NCBI RefSeq assembly: GCF_024679245.1
Contig: NC_090180.1
Location: 12,499,507-12,563,506, forward strand
Length of the DNA stretch: 64,000 nucleotides
Direction of reading: 5' to 3'
Origin: Pseudorasbora parva
Lineage: Eukaryota; Chordata; Actinopteri; Cypriniformes; Gobionidae
Shown here: positions 22,697-64,000 of the stretch, in pieces
How the letters are laid out: every line of letters begins with the position of its first letter
Numbering within the stretch: the first letter of the stretch is position 1
The notes under the pieces: model-generated
Databases searched by the model: none
What the model was told of the DNA's origin: nothing
The model's input: only the letters and a program-made list of their open reading frames with translations
Program-made: the position numbers and the translations under genes

Positions 22697-23959
22697 ACTA
22701 AAAAAAATTAAAAAAAAACCTGGCTGTTAAAAAAAGGGCCAAATCTGTTCTCTAGGGCAGTTTTTGTCACGCTTGGTACAGTATTCTCCAGATATGTGAC
22801 ACAATGACTGATTCCTCCAGTCCTCACAATGTTACACAAATTTTATTTTCTCGTAGATATGTCTACGGCTTTATATGTATGTATCTCTGTGTCTTATTTT
22901 GTGCCATATTGTATATATGAAATTGTTTTAATATCCCTTTGAGAAAGGGCAAAAATATTACAGGAGGGGTGAAACGTCTCCATGATTTTTTTTTTTTTTG
23001 GATTACTAGCTGTTTGTTAATGTCCATTTAAGCTACAGTTTGAGCCGGAAAAAATCAGCAAAGGTCCAAAACATTTGTGACATTCACTTAACTTTAAGTG
23101 AGCACTTTTTTTTTGTTTATTGTTTCTGAACGTTCATGCCAAATGTTTCTCATTATCTCCTTCACTGTGATAAGATGGTCAAGAGATACTTCTATATCAT
23201 TAAATAATCAGTTATATTGATGTGTTATTCAAACCAGAAGGTCTGTGTAATAATTGTATGAACTGAACACGAGTGTGTATAGTATTGTCTATAAATGTAT
23301 TCCAACCTGCTCATTGTGATGCACTTGCTAAGCCTAACCACTGCATCATCACTGCCTTGACATGATGTAATAGTTACTGCTGGCTGTTTTTTGTTTTGTT
23401 TTATAGTTTGTCTCTCAGAAACACTTCTGCCCTTGCGTGGTTTAGGCTGTGTAAGTGCATTTGTTTCTGTTATATATGCATTTGTTGTAGACATAACCTG
23501 CTGCCATAAACATACGATAAACATACCAACAATTCTTGAAGACGTGCAACATGTTTGCAGATTAAATATTTAGTTAAAACTAGTTTTATATTTTCTGCCC
23601 TTTTTTCTTGTTTTGTCCATTTGCATTATTATATTTTTTGCATTATTATATTATTTGTCTTATTATAATTTTAGACTTAAATTAAGACTTACATTTTTAA
23701 AATTTAATTTTCAGAATTAAATATGATGGGTCTCTGTGATGCTAGGGTGTTGCCAGGGCATTATTATGCATTCGCTCAGGTGTTTCAAGTGCATGCCATC
23801 ATGTAACTATGCAGTAAATAGGGTGAGTGGTTTCTAGGTTACTAGCTATATTTCTGGTCCAAATCAAAAAAGTACTGTCGTCACTGTATTGTTCGAGTCT
23901 ATCCCAGTGTTATTGATAACTAAAACTAGTTAGCATGTTTGTTTATTGAATACAGCTGA
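22697..23959 (+). other. arhgap29 3' UTR and start of intergenic DNA
   Basis: AT-rich sequence directly after the stop, with no open coding frame. No canonical AATAAA was found. ATTAAA variants at 23199 and 23561 are possible poly(A) signals, so the 3' UTR may end near 23220 or 23580. Confidence 0.5.
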
Positions 23960-24889
23960 TCAGCAGATCCCCCAAGTCCTATAATATGCGAGGTGGGTTC
24001 TCCATGGATTGGACGTGTTTGTTCAGCACATCCCACAAATGCTTGTTTGTCCTCCAAATTCCCCAAATCTCACTCCAAATCAACACCTCAAACTTGTGCT
24101 CCTCAAACCATTCCTGAACCATTTTTGCTTTGTGGCAGGATGCATTGTCTTGCTGGAGGAGACCACAGCCACCAGGGAATACTGTTGCTGTTGGGTGTAC
24201 ATGGTCTGCAACAATGCTTCGGTAGTTGGTATGTGTCAAAGTAACATCCACATGGGTGGCAGGACCCAAAGTTTCCCAGCATAATCCTGCCTTAAGCTTC
24301 ACAATACCTCCACCACGTTGCCTTCTTCCCATAGTGCATCATGGTGCCATGTGTTCCCCAGGTTAGTGATGTACACACCCCCGGGCATCAAAGAAAACGT
24401 GATCTATCAGACCAGGCCACCTTCTTCCATTGCGCCGTAGTCCAATTCTGATGCTCACGTGCCCATGGGCACCCTGACTTGTCTGCAGCTATACAGCCCC
24501 ATACGCAACAAACTGCGATGCACTGTGTATTCTGACATGTTTCAATCAGAACCAGCATTAACTTCTTGAGCTGCTGTAGCTCGTCTGTTTGATCAGAACA
24601 CACGGGCCAACCTTCGCCCTCCATGTGCATTAATGAGCCTTGGCCACCCATGACTCTGTCGCCAGTTCACCACTGTTCCTTCCTTGGACCACTTTTGATA
24701 GTCTTGTCATCACAATTTGGCCCTTCTCAAACGTACTCAAATCCTTACGCTTGTCCATTTTTCCTTCTTCTAACACCTCAAGAAGGACAAAATGTTACCT
24801 TGCTGCCGGATATATCCCACCCACTAACAGGTGCCTTGATGGAGAGATAATCAGTTCACTTCACTGGCCATAATGTTATGCCTGATCGG
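23960..24889 (-). mobile_element. Degenerate Tc1-like transposon, 3' truncated
   Basis: Minus-strand transposase relic. In one frame (24332-23979) GLLQQDNASCHKAKMVQEWF and HLWDVLNKHVQSMENPPR match the DDE catalytic core of fish/frog Tc1 elements. Upstream pieces (24651-24388) include WTTAQWKKVAWSDRSRF. Frameshifts and stops break it. The 5' terminal repeat is present near 24889 (atgttatgcctgatcggtg); the 3' end, with the last part of the transposase, is missing at about 23960. Confidence 0.9.
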
Positions 24890-25528
24890 TGAATTTCGCA
24901 ATATCCCCACACAAAATATAAATACTATCCTGTATCAGTCCCCACCACTTTATTATGATTTAATCCGGTGAGCATGTTCAATATTCAATGTCAACAGTTA
25001 GTTTAGCTGCTGTATTTCAGGGGGAGGCCGAGTCAGTGACCTGTTCACAGAAGGTGTTCTTGCCTATTGTCTTCACTCCATGTGTATCTGTAACTGTCCA
25101 GAACAGACTCTGTCCCTCCTCATCCCTAATTAGGCATGTCACCTGAGCTCCAGCACTGAGCCGCTCAGCTCTGACTCATCCGACAGAAACAAAAATAGAA
25201 GATATAAAATATAGCACACATTCTCCAAATGTCCATATAATAAATAATATAACGCAACACATTATTAGTGTCTCCTGATGCACCATCAATCCACCACATT
25301 CATGTCAATAAAGTGTAGTCATGTTAAAATGGAGGGCTTTGCTGATGGCCATTTTAACCCTGCAGATTAAGGCAATCAGATTAGCCGTATCACCTGAGTC
25401 AGTCAGGAGCAGCTACTTTGGCTGTTGTGTTTCAGCAACTATCATGGACTGTAATTATGTACCTTTATATACGAATGTTGAGGGACTCAAATCTTTTCAG
25501 TACTGAGGTAAGCATACAATTTTTCTCA
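24890..25528 (+). other. Region upstream of abca4
   Basis: Intergenic, about 1.4-0.8 kb before the abca4 start codon. Holds the candidate promoter cluster and a possible leader exon ending at 25507 with donor GTAAGC. No homologous coding sequence. Confidence 0.4.
25125..25208 (+). promoter_or_regulatory. Candidate photoreceptor-type promoter cluster
   Basis: Palindrome CCTAATTAGG (25125-25134), which could bind CRX/OTX or other homeodomain proteins; TGACTCA (25172-25178), a Maf/AP-1 half-site usable by NRL; and TATAAA (25203-25208), all in 84 bp and in that order. Motif-only evidence, 1.1 kb upstream of the abca4 ATG. Confidence 0.35.
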
Positions 25529-25705
25529 TACACTACTGTTTAAAAGTTTATGATCAGTAAGATTTTATTCTACTTTTTATTATAATGTTTTTTTGTTTTG
25601 TTTTTAAAGAGATGATTACTTCTTCTCAGCAAGGACACATAAATTTAATCAGAAGTGACAGTAAAGACATTTATAGTTTACACCAAAACTTTGAACAGTA
25701 GTGTA
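25529..25705. mobile_element. Short complete TACACTACTG-ended element
   Basis: 177 bp with mirrored ends (tacactactgtttaaaagtt and ttgaacagtagtgta). It is a minimal copy of the dispersed family seen at 12650 and elsewhere. It lies between the candidate promoter and the abca4 start. Confidence 0.7.
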
Positions 25706-26210
25706 CATTCATGACAGGTTGGGAAAATTTGTGAAACCTAAAATAATGCATTTTAATTATTTATTTTTAACTCTTTCATATTAATTTAGTCATAAAGATC
25801 AACTCGATATGTCTGTCAAAAGAGACAGTAAGATGCAACATTTATCTGAACCTGAACTCAAAGAGCTTTAATCAGTGTTTGTGTAAAAAAAAAAATCACT
25901 GGAAAATTAGACGTCTAACAGACATAATAACAGCTCTGTCTGTGACGGCTGCGCTGTTTTGGTCTTGCTGTTGTAGTCATTGCTGTGGCTCAAAATAGTT
26001 CAGTGGTTCAATGCTAGGCCCATGTTTTCCTTTAAAGATTTGTGACCCAATTTCACGTGACAAACAAAGTCTCCAAGCACAAAAAACAGCTGTTTTTATA
26101 AAGGAAGACTGTTGGTCATGTAAAATCTGGTCACATGTAAAGCTAACAATAACAAGCTACAATGCTAACAACATTTATGACTAACAACAGTTCTGCAAGT
26201 TTTCTTTCAG
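25706..26210. other. Proximal upstream region of abca4
   Basis: 505 bp without a gene. It ends in a good acceptor (tttctttcag, 26201-26210), so exon 1 may be preceded by a spliced leader. Confidence 0.35.
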
Positions 26211-26230
26211 GTTGATTTTGAGTGCGAAGT

Positions 26231-26279
26231 ATGTGATGTGTTGCCAGGTTTGTGTGTGTTGGTGACCCCTACAAGGGGT
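26231..26279 (+). promoter_or_regulatory. uORFs and hairpin in the presumed abca4 leader
   Basis: ATG-TGA start-stop at 26231-26236 overlaps by one base a second ATG (26236) that opens a 9-codon frame ending TGA at 26265. A 6-bp stem with 3-nt loop (ACCCCT-ACA-AGGGGT, 26265-26279) follows, ending 12 nt before the main ATG. Functional only if the transcript includes this stretch. Confidence 0.45.
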
Positions 26280-26291
26280 TAAGTTGGAGCC

Positions 26292-62366
<36,075 letters not shown>

Positions 62367-64000
62367 GTGTGAGTTTTGAAGTTTGGTCTGAAGGGGTTTT
62401 GAAACTACACTATGAGCATACTTATTTTAAAATTGACTCTGGGGAATATAGTGAGCCGATGTACATCTATCCAGTTCTGATTTATGCAAAGTTCTGTCAT
62501 GAAACTCTATATCGCACAGCTAATAGGTCCATAAACCAATCTGCCTGCAATCACATCATTTTCTATAGGACACAGCTGATTGGTTACGGCTGTATCTCAA
62601 CATTTAAATACTTGTTTTTTTAAAATCACAAATACATTTTTTGTAGCAGTTCCGTATGCTTTTAGAAACCTCGCACCTTCCCCAGTTCCACTTGTATAGA
62701 TCTGCTTCGGGTAATTTATGTACGCTGTCCTGTCTTGTCATGTCTTGCTCACAGCAGCGTGTCGTGCTGTGCTGCAACAGCAACAATAACCTACAGCAGT
62801 CAAAAATCAATTTTGCCAAGACCAAACATATCAACATTGTCACTCCTTACCATATTACCGAGAGTTGTCATGACAGAAATTTAATCTTTAAAATGGAGCG
62901 TGACAAAATCTTTGTAGATGTATAATAATATAAACATTTCAGGGTTATGCACCTGTGCCACAATTCAGTATTGTTTTAAGTTAGTTGTTTAATTACCAAA
63001 TTCTCAGTAAATTACACTACCATTGAAAAGTTTGGGGTCAGTAAGATTTGTTTATTTTCTTATTTTTTTAAAGTTTATTCAGCACACATTATATTGATTT
63101 CAAGTGAAAATAAAGACATTTATAATGTTACAAAAATAAAACTTTTTTATCAAACAAGTCATTCTGCTCTCTCCGACGACGACATTTGTGTTCTGTCTCG
63201 GCCGTTGTAGCGCTGGTCGATTGCATTTCACAACCTCACCACTAGATGCTGCTAAAATTCACACACTGGACCTTTAACTGTTTTCAATATTGATATGAAT
63301 GGGTAACTAAACCCCTGTTCACAGGCTAACTCAACCCACTAGCAATATTTGAATTTTTTAGGAAAAGTGGACAGAGCCCAGTGGAGACAGAGGGGATGAA
63401 CCGAGGGCAGGGTTGAGGGGGGATTGTACACCTGAGACCCACAGTGACGGATTGATTGACCGCTGTCAGACTTGCCAAGATGAAGAATGACTGAGTGACG
63501 GCAGTGGTTCTGCAACAGATCTTTTGAAGTAGAGGACTTTCCTCCTCCACCTGAAGTGGAGGAGGGTGAATTGTCTGTAGACACAGGGCCAGAGCCTTAT
63601 CAATTCGAGCCGCTGGCGTTAACTCCTGATGTCAAAGGTCTGGTGAGCTCGTGCCAGGGCCGTGGGTAATAGTGAGCCGTTGAGAGAGCCAACATTTGTC
63701 ACAATGGCCAACAACATTCAATAAGAAAATTCAACTGCAGTAGCCACCGTTCAAACTTAAGAGGGCAGCACTCAGACTGGAGTAATGATGTTGAAAATTA
63801 AGCTTTGACATCAGAAATTATTTTTTTATATATATTTTAAAATACAATAAAAACTGATATTTTATATTGTAATAATACATACAGTAATATAATAATTACT
63901 GTTTTTAATGCATGTTTGATTAAAAAAGTGCAGCCTTGGTGAGAATTAGAGAGTTCTTTAAAAAAAAATTTTTTTAAATCATATTGACCCAAACCTTTTG
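62367..64000. other. abca4 intron 30 (runs off the window)
   Basis: No further abca4 exon found. Contains the start of a TACACTACCATTGAAAAG-type repeat at about 63013, a degenerate coding relic at 63363-63640, and another dispersed-repeat copy from about 63775 to the end. Confidence 0.5.
63363..63640 (+). pseudogene. Degenerate coding relic with a PYQFEP motif
   Basis: Two broken frames read as one protein-like segment: first CTPETHSDGLIDRCQTCQDE up to a stop, then, one frame over, EVEDFPPPPEVEEGELSVDT followed by GPEPYQFEPLA. YQFEP is found in P2X7-C-terminus-like proteins that are multiplied in fish genomes, so this may be a mobile or retrocopied fragment. Identity is tentative; the frames are interrupted by a stop and an apparent one-base shift. 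Confidence 0.4.

Noticed and set aside
63363..63480. Exon 31 of abca4 beginning EKWTEP, after a plausible acceptor
   Set aside because: The only likeness to human ECD2 is the pair KW. The frame hits a stop, lacks the expected conserved Cys/Pro motifs and sits beside a non-ABCA relic.

Overview
This is a vertebrate nuclear window, almost certainly from a teleost and probably a cyprinid. The evidence is intron-rich protein genes, long introns packed with small non-autonomous DNA transposons of the kinds seen in carp and zebrafish genomes, and long TA, TG and TTC microsatellites. I saw no bacterial, organellar or CRISPR features and no convincing RNA gene.

Two genes lie head to tail on the + strand. 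The first (coding 4484-22696, 5' end missing) is arhgap29, a RhoGAP with an F-BAR/coiled-coil N-terminal half, a C1 zinc finger and a RhoGAP domain with its arginine finger. It ends in a long Ser/Thr/Pro-rich tail whose last residues fit a PDZ ligand. Twenty coding exons are in the window; they join in phase into 1,201 residues and reach a stop. About 115 N-terminal residues expected from the human protein were not found and probably lie upstream. The second gene (coding 26292-62366, 3' end beyond the window) is abca4, the photoreceptor retinoid flippase. Thirty coding exons join in phase from the start Met to residue 1,493. They cover TM1, exocytoplasmic domain 1, TM2-6, nucleotide-binding domain 1, the first regulatory region, TM7 and the start of exocytoplasmic domain 2. 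The second membrane and nucleotide-binding halves are outside.

Layout: 1-4483 is upstream or 5' intronic sequence of arhgap29, with one inverted-repeat transposon nested in another. 4484-22696 is arhgap29. 22697-26291 holds its 3' UTR, a dead Tc1 copy and the abca4 upstream region with a candidate photoreceptor-type promoter cluster. 26292-62366 is abca4. 62367-64000 is abca4 intron 30, containing a degenerate coding relic.

The arhgap29-abca4 neighbourhood matches the human 1p22 order (ARHGAP29 then ABCA4 in the direction of transcription), which supports orthology. The two proteins are not known to work together: one inactivates Rho GTPases at junctions and the cytoskeleton, the other clears retinaldehyde adducts from photoreceptor discs. 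Their introns may nevertheless share regulatory DNA, and abca4 intron 11 holds a 1.1-kb repeat-free block worth testing. The rest of the intronic sequence is a layered record of transposition: at least eight elements flanked by TTAA or near-TTAA, two hAT-like elements with 8-bp duplications, a two-copy family with 9-bp duplications, Harbinger- and Tc1-type relics, and one 738-bp foldback. No wholly new gene system was found. The most unusual signals are the nested and abutting transposons, a 165-bp TG tract 7 bp from a splice junction, a start-stop uORF in the abca4 leader and a fish-specific charged linker before NBD1.
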